The notes under the pieces: generated by a model
What the model was told of the DNA's origin: nothing
The model's input: the letters and a program-made list of their open reading frames with translations, nothing else
Databases searched by the model: none
Part shown: positions 1-11,709 of the stretch, in pieces
How the letters are laid out: the number at the start of each line of letters is the position of its first letter
How positions within the stretch are numbered: position 1 is the stretch's first letter
Assembly: GCA_947095585.1 (NCBI GenBank)
Contig: OX352763.1
Coordinates: forward strand, 32,599,462-32,663,461
Direction: 5' to 3'
Length of the DNA stretch: 64,000 bases
Source of the DNA: Nephrocerus scutellatus
Lineage: Eukaryota; Arthropoda; Insecta; Diptera; Pipunculidae
Program-made: the position numbers and the translations under genes

Positions 1-483
1 GGAAGTGAAGATGAATATGATAATTTAAAGTGTATTATGTGTTAATTTGAAAAATTTCTCTTGGTACTCTCGTAGTAGAAATTTTATGGATAATTGAAAA
101 TGTAAATTTTTTGATAATTTGGTAGATACAATTTTAAGAGTTACTTTTATTTTATGTCACGTCAAGCTATGATCATTCGTTAACGATGTTCAATAATAGG
201 AATTTAAAAATGTTTATATTATATTTAGCTTTTCTTAATAATGCTTCTGTCGCGTGACACACGTTTAAGTAATTATTATATTCGTTGGATAAGAGATGCG
301 ACATTAACATCTGAATGATAAACTCGGGTTTGAAGCTTTTAAACAATTGATATGCAATTTGTGGGAGCTTCGAAAGAATTGTTACCTGCTAAATTTATAC
401 AACATCCTATATTAAAGATTCTAGCTCTTACGATTTTGTTTTGTTTCACTGTACGTAATTATATTTAATTTTTTCCAATTTCA
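1..483. other. Intron or 5' flank upstream of dusky-like first coding exon
   Basis: AT-rich sequence with no coding signal that I can support. It ends in a pyrimidine-rich tract and a splice acceptor (ccaatttcag, AG at 482-483) directly before the exon that carries the dusky-like start codon. The acceptor implies at least one non-coding 5' exon upstream, probably outside the window, so the promoter is not expected here. Confidence 0.5.
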
Positions 484-497
484 GGCCTATTGACGAC

Positions 498-557
498 ATG
501 AGAAAAATGAGGATTAAAAAGATTTGGCTGACAGTTGTCATTTTCCTTTCACTGCAG
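498..557 (+). CDS. dy: dusky-like ZP protein, coding exon 1 (signal peptide)
   Basis: This exon encodes MRKMRIKKIWLTVVIFLSLQ, a basic N-terminus followed by the first part of a hydrophobic signal-peptide core. It lies in an exon running from a good acceptor (AG at 482-483) to a strong donor (gtgagc from 558). Joined in phase 0 to the exon at 18317, the peptide continues IALA-DEV, which gives a textbook signal-peptidase site after ALA. The ATG at 498 is preferred because it is the first Met and gives a complete signal peptide; a second in-frame Met two codons later is also possible. The following intron is about 17.8 kb and full of transposon fragments. The join is inferred from splice signals, phase and protein logic, not from transcript data. 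Confidence 0.72.
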
Positions 558-639
558 GTGAGCAATTGTGATAATATGTGAAATTATGCTTGTTATTATG
601 CGTTTAGAGTATAAATATTTGCTATGTTCTAAAAATGTC

Positions 640-1740
640 TCATAGAGATATGGACTCTCTCTTATAAAGTTTGAGGCATTCTTTATAAGAGTCGCAGTCT
701 TCGATTTGTTTAGTACATTTTGCCATGTTAAAGGCCCTTCTACTAGTTTTCTGGTGCTCCCTTAGTTCAGAGGACCACCATACTGGTTTAAGATTACCTC
801 TTGGGTAAGCCGTAGGACACGCTGCATCCATTCACTGGTTGCAAGCTTCAGTGACATAGTTCACCATGCAGTCTAGTTCTTCTACTGTCAAGGTGGGCTC
901 TTGCCCAATATTACAGACTAGGAGTTTAGTATTAAATAAGTAATTCAGAACGAAAAATGACTCACCCCTGTCCTTGATGTCAGTGCTTCCCCAGATTGTG
1001 TCGCACCCAGGGATCACACTGATTTTCTTCTTCTCTGCTTCCAGAGCTAGTTCTGCCAGGTTGTCTGGCGGGATCGTTTTTTCGCGATCCATGTACGCAG
1101 AGACCAACCAGATTCTCTTGTTTTGTGCAGCAAGTCGTGCTAGGGACTCCTTGTTGATTAACATGGTTGTTTCAGTATCTTCCAGTTTTTGGTCGGAAGA
1201 TTTGGATAACTGGAATGAATTATCTGCATAATTTTCTCCTTCGGTTCATTTGAAAGCCAAACGCGTGCTCTAGGTCTGTTCGGGATTTCTTCCCCGCTGA
1301 CTGCTTCAGATAGCTGTCAAAGACAGCAAGCACCAACGCATGTTCTTTGAAGATTTCACTGAACAGCTTCGGTTTGTGTGCCTTTTGAGCATCCGACTCA
1401 TGCATTTTGGCTTTTTTACTTCTGGCTAAGTTCACCTCATCTATCCATCCATTTCAGGGTTTCTGACGTAGTCAGTCGTTTTCTTCGCTCATGCTAGAGA
1501 GTCTTTTTGCTCCTTCGTGAGCTGCCCCATAGGAGTATCAGTCCACCATTCTAGTATCTTATGGGCCGATCGACGCTCTCTATATTGCCGCTTTCCCAAA
1601 GAAAGAGGTTTGGCATTGCGGGTCCCCGGAGTTGGAGCCTTAGGATCAGTCAACACTATAACGTGATTCCCACTAGTGTCGGAGAAAGGGTGGTTTGCCC
1701 GGGCAGAGATCCGAAATACCGAGGTAAGGCCGGATATCAC
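640..1740 (-). pseudogene. LOA/R1-type LINE fragment (gag end, endonuclease, linker)
   Basis: Three broken minus-strand reading frames appear in the order expected for a non-LTR retrotransposon. A possible gag-like tail (about 1740-1220) comes first. Next is part of an apurinic-type endonuclease (1164-832) with the VIPGCD and TIWGSTDIKDRGES motifs, matching the family pattern GCDANAHH..WGS.D...RGE. Last is the linker before the reverse transcriptase (831-640; VWWSSELREHQKTSRRAFN). Stops and frameshifts separate the parts and no RT follows, so it is dead. It sits in the first dusky-like intron, opposite to the gene. The clade is judged from motif resemblance only. Confidence 0.6.
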
Positions 1741-1769
1741 TGGAGGTCGCCAGGTCCGACTGGGCTTTT

Positions 1770-3110
1770 TAAATTACACAAAGTTATTGATGAATTTTCA
1801 CCTGCCACAGTTGGTGTTCCCGCCATATTTCTTAAAATTTTTTCCTTCAGTCTCTCTCACCCCCAACTCTTACCACTTTCGTCTATCCCTTTCACAAGAA
1901 GAATTTCTTTAAATTTGAAAGACCTTTCACAACCCCGATACAAAAAACACATCAAAGAATGGTGTAATTAATTATCGCTCAATTGCTTAACTTTCTCATA
2001 TACCTAAACTATTCGGAAGTATTTTATACGAAGTCTTAAGCTTCCACTGCAAGTTGCTTATTAACTCCAACCAAAACGGCTTTCTAAAAGGTAGATCAAC
2101 CACCACTAAGCTCGTTGAATTCGTGTCCTTCGCACTTTCTGCAGAGTGGCAACGAAATCGACATTGTTGCAACTGATTTCAGTAAGGTTTGTGATAGGAT
2201 ATCTCATCAATTAATCCTTTTTAAATTTTCTGCCCTCGTCTTAGAACCCATATTGTTCAAATGGATATCTTCTTATCTAAAAACTCATCTTTATAGGTCT
2301 CTCCTATCGACCACATATTTGACAACCTTTGGTGTCCCACAAGGCAGCCATCTGAGCCCCATTTTCTTCATCTTAATGATCTTGAAAGGGTCGACAAACA
2401 CTCCGCGCTGACAATACCAAATTTTTCAAACCCATTTCTTCTCCATTTCTTTTCGCGTGTGATGACTTAATCTTTGGTTTAGGCCCGACCTCTTATTTAA
2501 CCACCTTCCATACGTGCTATCGAGTTGAAATGAAATGAGAGTAGCTTAACCAATTAATAGGCGTTATTAATATCCCGAGTATGACTCGAAACAAAAGTCG
2601 CGTGCAGCGCGTGCGATGCGTGGAAAACTTTGGAATAGCCCCGACCTCCTGTCTCCTACAACAAGACCCAAATAGTTTGTTGACCTGGTGCCTAAGAAAT
2701 TGCTTAATATCTCTTCCTCCCTCCCTCAATAGCCATCGCGACATTACCTTCTCCACGATCAACTCATATCGCACGTGCAAAATTTTCGTGATCTCGGTTC
2801 AAGGAATTTTCCAACCCAGATCCCTCTACATCACTTTTGTCCGCCCTCTCCTTGAGTATGCTAATCAAAGGGGGAACACTTTCACAGAGTTCATGTGTCC
2901 AGAATGACCGCCTCAACCTCATAAACTTGAAAACCCTTGAGGAATGCAGGGACATTGCTGAAGTTCTTTTCAGACATCGTCTTCTCTTATGCTCGTCGTC
3001 GTCGTGTATTGCGTGTCTCTATACAACTCGATATTCTTTAACACTAACATCTACGATGCCCGCTTCTCTTCTATATACTGAAGCACTGCTCTAATGAACT
3101 AATCTCCCGT
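1770..3110 (+). pseudogene. CR1/Jockey-like LINE reverse transcriptase fragment
   Basis: Plus-strand translation gives a degraded RT with recognisable pieces. At 2115-2411 there is IDIVATDFSKVCDRISH (the D-F-S-K-x-x-D box) and then FGVPQGSHLSPIFFIL (the VPQGS box). At about 2830-3000 comes the 3' domain with LYITFVRPLLEYAN and RLNLINLKTLEECRDIAEVLF. No intact YADD/FADD box is seen and frames change several times. A second 3' fragment of apparently the same family lies at 31737-32090 on the minus strand (shared LNFINLKTLEKRR motif). The clade is inferred from these motifs. Confidence 0.6.
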
Positions 3111-5281
3111 ATGCTACAGAAGGTTAACTTAAACCTTAACGTTTTCGATTTTAACTGACGCACTCCATGCCTTAAAGTCGATCCCTTATCATTCTACTTA
3201 GTTATAAGAATTAGTTTTAAGTCTTACTCGTAGTAAGACGAGTAGTTTGTTATAAGTCGAATAACAGGAATTAAAAATTGTGATTTCGCATTGATTGACC
3301 GCAAAAACCCACAGAGATTAAGTTATTTTTGAATGAATGAATTGAATGAAAACGAATAATACAGATAGTTGCCCCACAAACAAAACACAGCGTAAAAGTG
3401 TGCAACTGTAACCGGAAAAAAAATAAATGTACCCAAGTGGCCAGTGCAATTGTATTATAAAGAATTTTCTCAAATCTAACACCGTCTCGCCTAAAAGAAA
3501 CATTGACTCGTATCTAATGGCTTAAGCTAAAGTGAAATTGTGTTAACTTCTTGCGTCTACTGCAGACGGACGTACTTAACGTACTACATACACACAGCAT
3601 CACAAGGCATAAATTTATGTGACTATCGTTTTGAGACGTCGCCGACCATGAGCGCCATCGGCCACAGACCAATATAGTGTTGTTGTCGTCGTAAACCGCC
3701 TTGCATTTCCTCACCAGTTACAACAATTCATAGAATTACCGCCGCCGGCCATCGGTCGTACATCATCGTTTACCTATCAAAAGTTGTTTGCTTGTTTGTT
3801 TGTTGACTTTACTCGCTCAGCTCGCCTCGCATCGTCGCAACCGCTACACACACTCTTGTTGTCTTGGACAGTCATTATCATTATCAGTGCATACCAAGTG
3901 AGCTGATGATGGTGATCCACGCGCGATGGCACGACCGTCGGATGATGATGGCCATTCCACGGACATCGCCAGCAGATCAGACTCAGGAGCAACTCAGTCA
4001 ACATCTTGGAGGTCGCGGACGATGCGACGATGTGTTCCACATGCAGCAAACTCCACTAATTGAAAAAGAAAAGACTTTGTCACATGCGCAATAAGCGCGA
4101 ATCGTCTGCTAGTACTCGTATCGCTTTCGTGGTGTGGTGACGTCGATTGCCTGTGTATAAGCTTACCTTCCAATTCTATTTCATGACTGACCCATTTACC
4201 TACCTAGACAGGTTCACGCTGACCGATTTAAAGTCACTTGCATTCGTCGAATTCAGCACAAGTCCATTCTACAACTATAGACTGCAACTTACGTGTATTC
4301 GTACTCACTCACACTCTTCATTCAAACATCTCATCTCCGGCATAAGGCTGGTTTTTAGAATAAATTTACGAGAACATTTGCTAACCACACAAGGGAGGAG
4401 AGTTTTTGTGCAGATAAAGTGATGATCCGAGATGTCTGGAATTCAGAAACTATCGAAGGAGAGTAGTAGCGGCAGTAGTAATTCCGCTCGAGGGGCATTT
4501 TTACATTTGTTGATATTTATGCCGAAAACGAAAACACGACTTGCGACTGCAGACTGGTAAATGCTGGTAATTGCTATGATAGACAGTGGTCAAAATGTGC
4601 TGGCGGCGCAAATGATAGACAAGCAACCTATCCGCAGTATCAAGGTGTGAACTAGGAAACAATTTATTGAATTTCTTCTGACTTCTTCATCTTCTTCTTA
4701 TAGTCTTTGACGTACGTTTAACGAGAAAAGAAATCTGTGTGTTATCTTAACTGTTTTCCGATATTTTATGTTCCCTCAGGTGTCGGTAGTTAGTGGAAGG
4801 GCAATTTTAATACTCAAAGAAGTTCTTCACAGTTTATTACACATTTTAGATGATAATTACATTTTTAATGGGTTATGGATATGAATTGGATGTTATTAGA
4901 TATATTGGATTATATGTAATAAACAAACTAATGATGCTTAATAAGCAATGTAATATAAGTCATTAGTATTTCAAAGTTTTAAAAGGAAGAGTACTTTAAT
5001 ACAAACTTTCACTTTTGCTTTAAGATCAAAACTTCCACATAGATTTCATGTCACATACTGACGACCTCGTCATTCTTCACAAAATATATTCGTACGACCA
5101 AAATCTGTCACAAAGGCTAAATACGCGGCCTATGGAATTGATAAGGCGATCAGCCATCAGCAGAGTAGGGCGAATAACATAGAATGCTTCAGAAATGCAT
5201 GTGGCCTGTGGCGTCCACGTGGTGCCCGCTGGTAATTTTCCTCCAGTAGAGGAAAAGCGAAATGATCGGGCTAGTCCTTTC
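3111..5281. other. Intronic sequence, no supported gene
   Basis: About 2.2 kb inside the first dusky-like intron. The 3.3-4.6 kb part has somewhat higher GC, trinucleotide-rich stretches (gatgatg, gtcgtcg) and several short open frames on both strands without recognisable domains. An alternative 5' exon or regulatory element is possible, but nothing in the sequence proves it. The 4.65-5.0 kb part is plain AT-rich DNA. Confidence 0.4.
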
Positions 5282-5458
5282 CAAGTCCAAGGCCTAGCTT
5301 CTCGCGACCATATGTCTTGCACATATATACACAAATGGAAGGGACCTACAATTTAAGGCCGGATCCGAACGGCGAATTAAGAAGCTTTCCGTGACAAGTT
5401 ATTGCTCTCGGAACGTTTGTAACCAATTCGCGAGAGGTGGGACACCGTGAGCCACGGC
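5282..5458 (-). repeat. tRNA-derived SINE, internally deleted copy
   Basis: This matches the minus orientation of the SINE seen complete at 37370 and 59752. It keeps the tail-side block (caaggcctagcttctcgcgaccat), the central block (cctacaatttaaggccgg) and the block cgcgagaggtgggacaccgtg. It then jumps straight to the tRNA-like head (gagccacggc), so the B box region is missing. It abuts RTE-type sequence resuming near 5455. Confidence 0.75.
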
Positions 5459-6735
5459 TCTCAATAGACGAACATAGCAGAGCGATAAATAGGCTCAAAA
5501 ATATTAAGACCCCGGGAACTGATGGTATCCCAGCGGAGCTGATTAAAACGGGAGGACTCGCAATACACATAGTGTAAGTATGGGAGGAAGAAGCGATGCC
5601 AGACGACTGGCGAAGAGGCATCCTGTGCCCCATACATAAGAAAGGAGATATCACAACCTGCATCAATTAAAGTGGTGTAACGTTGTTGAGTAATGCGTAA
5701 AAGATGTTCTCCTCTATCCTACAAGACACGACAGCCCCATACGCTAAAGTCATCATTGGTCCATACCATTGTGGCTTCATCCAAGGCAAATCAACAACTG
5801 ATTAGATTTACACCCTTAGGCAGATGATAGAAAATGTGCTTGAATGTCTATAACGGGCTCCGAAAAGGGGATGGATTGGCCTGCGTCCTATATAACCTAG
5901 CGTTGGGGAAAATGATCCGAGACTCTGACATAATGGCGAGAGGAACAATGAAGTCCATTGGGATACTGGCTTACGCAGGCGATAAGGACATCGTTGGTAG
6001 AAATCCAAGACCTGTACAGGAAGCTTTCATCCAGATCGAGCAGGCGGCACGAAATCTGGGGCTGCACATAAATGAGAGCAAAACAAAGTACATGGTGGCC
6101 ACGTCTGCGAGTAGAAGATCAAACATTGGTCCCTCAATTCAAATAGTGGAGCGCGAATTTGAAGTAGTGCAATCCTTTAACTATCTCGGGTCAACTGTAG
6201 TAGCCGATAACAGCATGGAACCAAAAATACGCGCACGGTGGCTTAAAGCAAAAAAAACCTATTATAGTCTGTCAGGACTCTTCAAATCTAGGAACCTAAC
6301 CATAACATCCAAGCTGCTGGTATATAAGACAATGGTCATACCAGTACTTACATATGGATCCGAGAATTGGGTGCTTAGTAAAAAGCATTCTGACCTCTTA
6401 GCCGCGTTGTAGAGAAAATTCTTACAGAGAATTGTTGGCCCCGTATGTGAGAAGGGCGATTCAGGAGACTCTATCATGATGAGATCTTCCAGCGTTACCG
6501 CGATGTCGACAGAAACAGAGAATTAAGCTCAGGTAGGCAGGACACCTAGCTCGCATAAGCGAAGATGATCCTGCTCGGAAAGTCCTTTGCAGTAGAATTT
6601 ATGGAACACGACAGCGAGGCCAGCCAAGCCTACCCTGGAAGGATGGCGTAGACCAGGACGCCCAGAGTTTAGATGCCAAACTGGATGACATCGGCGAGAT
6701 TTTTTGCGGGAGGCCAGGCCGGACACCGGTTGTGG
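5455..6735 (+). pseudogene. RTE-type LINE, reverse transcriptase C-terminal part
   Basis: Degraded RT of the RTE type (the family often annotated through craniofacial-development-protein-2-like endonucleases). Visible pieces in order are GTDGIPAELIKTGG, PDDWRRGILCPIHKKGD, GLHINESKTKYMVATSAS, FNYLGSTV, LLVYKTMVIPVLTYGSENW and RKFLQRIVGPVC. The catalytic Y-A-D-D is read here as YAGD within a damaged stretch (LAYAGDKDIVGR), so it could not work. Stops and frameshifts are frequent. The 3' end (cgggaggccaggccggacacc) is shared with other fragments in the window, but here it lacks the (ATG)n tail and runs directly into a second partial copy. Confidence 0.75.
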
Positions 6736-7445
6736 AGCCACTCGCAACCAGATAGACCACGTGTTGATAGACCGCCGCCACAACTCGAACCTGATGACGG
6801 TACGAATGTACCGAGGTGCCAACGTCGAAACGGACCACTATCTTGATGGTATGGTGCTCCGACCGCGGAATTTATCATCAAAAAAGACAGCATCTACGAA
6901 TAAGATTCGAGTCAATACGTCTGCCCTTCGCAACGAAGAGATCAGAAACAACTACGGTCAAACAATACGACTAGCACTAAATGCAGGGAGAGTAAGTCCT
7001 GGGGCTGAGATGCTGGGCGTAGAAGAGAAATGGGCACGCCTTAAGAATACTGTCATTAGTACAGCTGACTCCATCTTACGCAGTAGTCGTAGAGATTGCA
7101 AGGACTGGTTCGATGACGAACGTAAGCTAGCGATTGAACGTAAGAATGTTGCGTACCAATGCAATAATCTCACGCGAAGATGAATATAGAGAGCTCAGAA
7201 GATATGAAAAAACAGTTCACCGGCAAAAGAAAGAAGCCTGGTAGAAGAATCTCGTCCGTGAACTAGAACAGTACAGAGAGCGAGGACCGCACCAGGCGCG
7301 GAAGTTCTACCAAAGAGTCCGCGGTATGACACAATAGACACCGCGTTGCACAAACTGCAAGGACAAAGAGGGGATTGTGATCGCCGATCTAAAAGGCATC
7401 TTAGAGCGATGGGAAGAGCACTTTCATGAGTTGGTCAGTACGTGC
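6736..7445 (+). pseudogene. RTE-type LINE, second partial copy (endonuclease end and linker)
   Basis: The open frame begins with ATRNQIDHVLIDRRHNSNLM, the C-terminal NQIDHV box of an RTE endonuclease. It continues through the linker (DCKDWFDDERKLAIERKN) to about 7183, then in broken frames to WEEHFHELVS near 7435. This segment normally precedes the RT, yet here it follows an RT 3' end in the same orientation, so two truncated copies lie head to tail. The same segment occurs in minus orientation at 62640-63055. Confidence 0.75.
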
Positions 7446-8880
7446 CATTTGACTTAAAGCGTTTCGATTTAATGCTAACGAATTTCGATAGTCTCACTTT
7501 TTCCTAATCTGCTAAAATATCACGTAATCAATTTTAAAATAAATTGGCCAATGCTGCAGCAGCATCGCAGATCGTGCACTGCACACACACACACACACAA
7601 AAGATGTTTCCTGTTCGCTGGCATGAGGATGCGGTACCATACTAATACTACTCATAGCGTAAACTTTCCTTGGGCTCATCAATGCTAGGCATTATTGAAA
7701 ACTCACCGTCACCATATGACGATGATATATTCACAAAAAGTGTCCATACACACAAATGTGTTTGTCTGTGTATGTGTGTGTACAACATAACGACGCGACG
7801 ACGGACGCGATGAAATAAATGCCAATATGAAAGTTCTCATCAATTAGCATCGCGCCGCGGTGGGGCAACACACAAAGTTCGTTCTGAGAGACTTTCTCTT
7901 AATTCTTATGCGCTTATTTCGCGACTTGAATGGCGTTGCAGCAGGCCGCTTACTGGCTGCTTGCTGCTGGCTGATGGCTGGAGCGGCGACGGCGTGGCAC
8001 TGTCGCTTGCGCTTGCGCTTATACTTTGGAGGTCAGCTTTAATCGTGGCTTGTTCGCGGCTGTCTGTCCGTCCGTCCGTCCGCGCCACTGCCTGTCTGAC
8101 TGACTGTCTGCTGAGCTGAGTATGCTGATGCTGGTTTATAATCGTGCAGCATCATCTTGTGCATTGTGTATACATATTGGCTGATTTCTATGTGTGCGTG
8201 AGTGTTTTTATGCTGCATATGCTGTGAAAACGTGCTGTTGTTATTATCGATTGTCGGTAAAAATGAAAGCTGCGGAAATTTGATCGCATGAATGATTCAA
8301 AACGAAATTGGTCATCGCTGGAAGCGCTTCACATACATACACACATACGTACATACATATATTAAGTTAGTAAGTTATTAATCGAAAAAGGTATGTTGGC
8401 AATTATAGCTCTCGACATAATCCCACTTACATTGTGTATATTTTGATTTCTGGGTTAAGTAATTGATATATGTACTGTACTGCACTGCACTGAGAAAAAT
8501 TAATTGCGAATATGTTTCTACCTAACATTATAAATGAGATCAAATTTTGTGTGTTTTTAGGGGGCTGACTTTCATACGCAAATTTGATCTTAAATTAAAA
8601 AATAAATGCGACAGTAGACAAATAATTCGAGCCTTTTTCTGTTGGGATTTTATTCGCAAGCAACACTATCCACAGTTTTCAATATCTCAACAAAATGCTC
8701 GTTCTTCACTTGACAGCTAACGCTATGAGTACTTTGACAGTTCGTTTGTGTAGATTCGTTTATTGTTTAATTTTTGCTAAAATATGTAACAAAATGGGTA
8801 CATTCAGGGTATCATGTAGCGCTTTAAGTATTTCTGGTTCCGTGTCGGTACAAAAGGCTCTTGGCCGCCTGTGCGGCCAC
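7446..8880. other. Intronic sequence with microsatellites
   Basis: No gene is supported. There is a (CA)n run at about 7581-7600, a gtgtgtg stretch at about 7750-7780, a (GTCC)n stretch at about 8062-8092 and a catacata/cgtacata stretch at about 8331-8362. Short open frames near 7860-8090 are low-complexity. Confidence 0.5.
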
Positions 8881-9665
8881 CGACCTAAAGACCTAAAAAC
8901 CTAAACAACGTAAGTCAAGGTGGCGAACAAAAACACTCCTAAGCCATTATCATTTAGCCTCAAAACAAGATCATCCCCTTCACCAACTATTCGCCCAACT
9001 ACGTGTTTTTCCACAGGATCCATGGTGGACCGGTTCGAACCGGCGACCACAAAATCTACTACGTAAGTCAAGGTGACGAACAGAAACACTCCTAAGCCCC
9101 TTTCCTTTGCCACCAAACGATCACCCCCTTCACCAACTATTCGCCACACCACGTGTTTTCCCACAGGATCCACGGTAGACCGGTCCGAAGGAACAGTTCT
9201 TTCGAACTGATTTCCGGGGATCTCTTGGCCACCCGTGCGGTCACCGGCCTAAAAACCGGCGACCACGCACAAAATCTACTACGTAGGTCAAGGTGGCGAA
9301 CAGAAACACTCCTAAACCCCTTTTCTTTGCCACCAAAATAAGATCATCCCCTCCGCCAACTATTCGACCCCCCGTATTTTCCCACAGGATCCACGGTAGA
9401 CCGGTTTGAAGGAACAGTTCTTTCGAAACAGTGGCCGGGAATCTCTTTGCCGACTGTGCGGTAACCGGCCTAAAAACCGGCGACCACAAAATCTACTACG
9501 TAGGTCAAGGTGGCGAACAGAAACACTCCTAAGCCTCTCTCCTTTGCCACCAAACAAAGATCACCCCCTCCACCAACTATTCGCCCCACCACGTGTTTTC
9601 CCACAGGATCCATGGTGGACCGGTTCGAAGGAACAGTTCTTTCGAACCGGTTGCCGGGGATCTCT
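8881..9665. repeat. Tandem repeat of about 220 bp containing a palindrome
   Basis: The marker motif gtcaaggtggcgaac recurs near 8914, 9066, 9287 and 9504, giving spacings of about 153, 220 and 217 bp. The first unit lacks about 70 bp. Each unit also shares aaacactcctaa, a caccaactattcg block, acaggatcca and a 'gaccggt..gaaggaacagttctttcgaa' inverted repeat. Both strands have short open frames across all units, which reflect the repetition rather than a protein. I do not recognise the family. Confidence 0.85.
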
Positions 9666-9967
9666 TGGCTGCCTGAGTGTAATGAACTTCTTAGGTTTCT
9701 ACCAATGACAAATGATGTCAATATGGATATGCTAATATTTGGATGCTATCGCCGTTACATGAGTGTCACTGATATTTTTTTCCCAAAGCGTTGCTCAAGA
9801 GAATGCAGGTCATCCCCGAGTCGGAGTCTATTTTAGATGTTGACGGGGCTTGATAGTGATCATGGTTGTTTTTATAACTCAGCTTATAACGTTGGTCTTG
9901 TCAGTTAATTTGTGAAGTCAATTCCTTTCATGACTTTATCAACCTCCCCTCTAGCTATGCTATCATC

Positions 9968-10403
9968 ATCATCATATTTGGCTCTACAAACGGGGTCTTC
10001 TCTTGGCATCCCACAAAAAATCGCTCCACCGGTCCCGATTTCGAGCCGATGTCATCCAGTTTGGCATCCCTAAACTCTGGGCGTCCTGGTCAACGCCATC
10101 CTTTCAGCGTCCTCTCTGTCGTGTTCCACAATACCGCAAAGGACTTTCCGAGGAGGATCCTATTCGCTCATGCGAGCTAGGTGTCCTGCCCACCGGAGCC
10201 TACCGAGCTTAATTCTCTTAACGATGTCGACATCGCGGTAACGATCGTAGATCTCATCATAGAGTCTCCTGAATCGTCCTCCCTCACATACGGGGTAACA
10301 ATTCTCCGTAAGACTTTTCTCTCGAACGCGGCTAAGAGGTCAGAATGCTTTTTGCTAAGCACCAAAGTCTCGGATCCTTATTTATGTACTGGTGTGACCA
10401 TTG
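9968..10403 (-). pseudogene. RTE-type LINE 3' fragment with (ATG)n tail
   Basis: On the minus strand this reads through the RT C-terminus (VLSKKHSDLLAAFERKVLRR) and the 3' UTR. It ends in an (ATG)n tail seen as atcatcatcatcat at 9962-9976. It is closely related to the copy at 5455-6735 (same SKKHSDLLAA segment) and is 5' truncated. The 10406 mariner lies directly against its truncated end. Confidence 0.75.
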
Positions 10404-10405
10404 TA

Positions 10406-11707
10406 AAGGGTTATCCATTTTGCGGTTTCAAAAGTAAACGTAAATAAAACACATATAAAATATTTTTTATCATGATATTTCTTTTTTATTATAAAGTTTG
10501 AACGTTGACATTATGTGTGAAACACTACGTCATTTAAATGACCAACACGCGAATTGTTGCAAGCATCAATTCTTTTGAGGTAATTTTTGACCACTTTTTG
10601 ACACATATTGGGCGGTATCTCAGCCATAACTTGACGAATATTGGTTTTTAAGTGCTCAAGAGTTAAAGGTTTATCTGCATAAACACGGTCTTTCGCGTAG
10701 CCCCACAAAAAAAGTCAAGCGGTGTCAAATCGCATGATCTTGGTGGCCAGTTGATATTGCCACGACGAGAAATTACGCGGCCAGGAAATGTCTCTTGCAA
10801 TAAAGCCATATTCACTCGAGTTGTGTGGCATGTGGCACCGTCTTGTTGAAACCACATATTTTCTAAGTCGTATTCTTCAATAGCAGGCAAAAAAAAGTCG
10901 GTTAGCATATGACCATAAACCTCCGAATTGACGGTGACAATCGTTCCATTGTCGTTTTCGAAGAAGTAAGGTCCAATCACACCTCCGGACCAAAGAGCGC
11001 ACCAAGCAGTGACTTTTTGTGGATGTAATGGCCTCTCTTCAATTACTTGAGGATTCTCAGAACCCCAAATACGACAATTTTGTTTGTTAACATACCCACC
11101 GAGTGCGAAATGTGCTTCGTCGCTGAAGAATATTTTGTTCGAAAAATCGCCGTCCACCGCCTGTTGTTCAAGCACCCATTCGACGTATCTACGACGTTGT
11201 GAATGGTCAGCTGGCTTCAGTTGTTGTGTGAGCTGGATTTTATATGGATGTAGGTGTAGATCCAAATGCAAAATACGCCATAATGTGCCGTAAAACAGTC
11301 CTAATTCCTGAGAACGACGAGGAATCGACACATTCGGGTCTTCGGCAACACTTTCACTTACAGCAGCGATATTTTCAGTGGTACGAGCGAAACGATGATG
11401 CACAGGCCTTAAAATATCTGTAACCGATCCAGTCTCTTCTAATTTCTTCACAATTTTGCCAATTGCTTGCGTAGTTGGACGATTATGTAAACCATAATCT
11501 CCTCTTAAAGCACGATGTGTGGCTGTGGCAGAATCACCATTTTTGTAGTAGGTTTTTACAATTTTCAAGCGTTGTGCGATAGTTAAGCGATCCATTTTCG
11601 TAAATGTCAGACTTTCAACTGAAAAAAAAAAATTGTTTTAACAACTTAGTTTGACAGATGTCGAATTCCAGCCCAATACTTTTGAAACCGCGAAATGGAT
11701 AACACTT
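10406..11707 (-). mobile_element. DD41D (rosa-type) Tc1/mariner transposon with TIRs
   Basis: A 1302-bp element bounded by 31-bp terminal inverted repeats (10406-10436 and 11677-11707, two mismatches; both begin AAG.GTTATCCATTT) and by TA dinucleotides at 10404-10405 and 11708-11709, as expected for this superfamily. It holds one transposase gene in minus orientation. The three catalytic Asp residues are present, with 41 residues between the second and third, which places it in the DD41D/rosa group. The only clear damage is one frameshift late in the gene. Confidence 0.88.
10511..11595 (-). pseudogene. DD41D mariner transposase, one late frameshift
   Basis: The transposase binds the terminal repeats and performs cut-and-paste transposition. 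The frame runs from the ATG at 11595 for about 296 residues. It begins with a helix-turn-helix region (LTIAQRLKIVKTYYKNGD; then HNRPTTQAIGKIVKKL). The catalytic core follows: FFSDEAHF (D1), WFQQDGATCHT (D2) and CDLTPLDFF (D3, the Asp of PLD). Just after D3 a run of seven T on the coding strand (+ strand 10707-10713) shifts the frame. The remainder (WGYAKDRVYADKPLTLEHL to the stop near 10511) continues in another frame. The indel sits in a homopolymer, so an assembly error is possible; otherwise the copy is only recently inactivated. Confidence 0.88.
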
Positions 11708-11709
11708 TA

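Noticed and set aside
9033..9050. tRNA gene-like TTCGAACC words in the 8.9-9.6 kb repeat
   Set aside because: There is no A box, anticodon arm or acceptor stem around them; the word is part of the palindrome.
8901..9721. Several overlapping open frames on both strands
   Set aside because: They follow the tandem repeat on both strands and do not look like protein.
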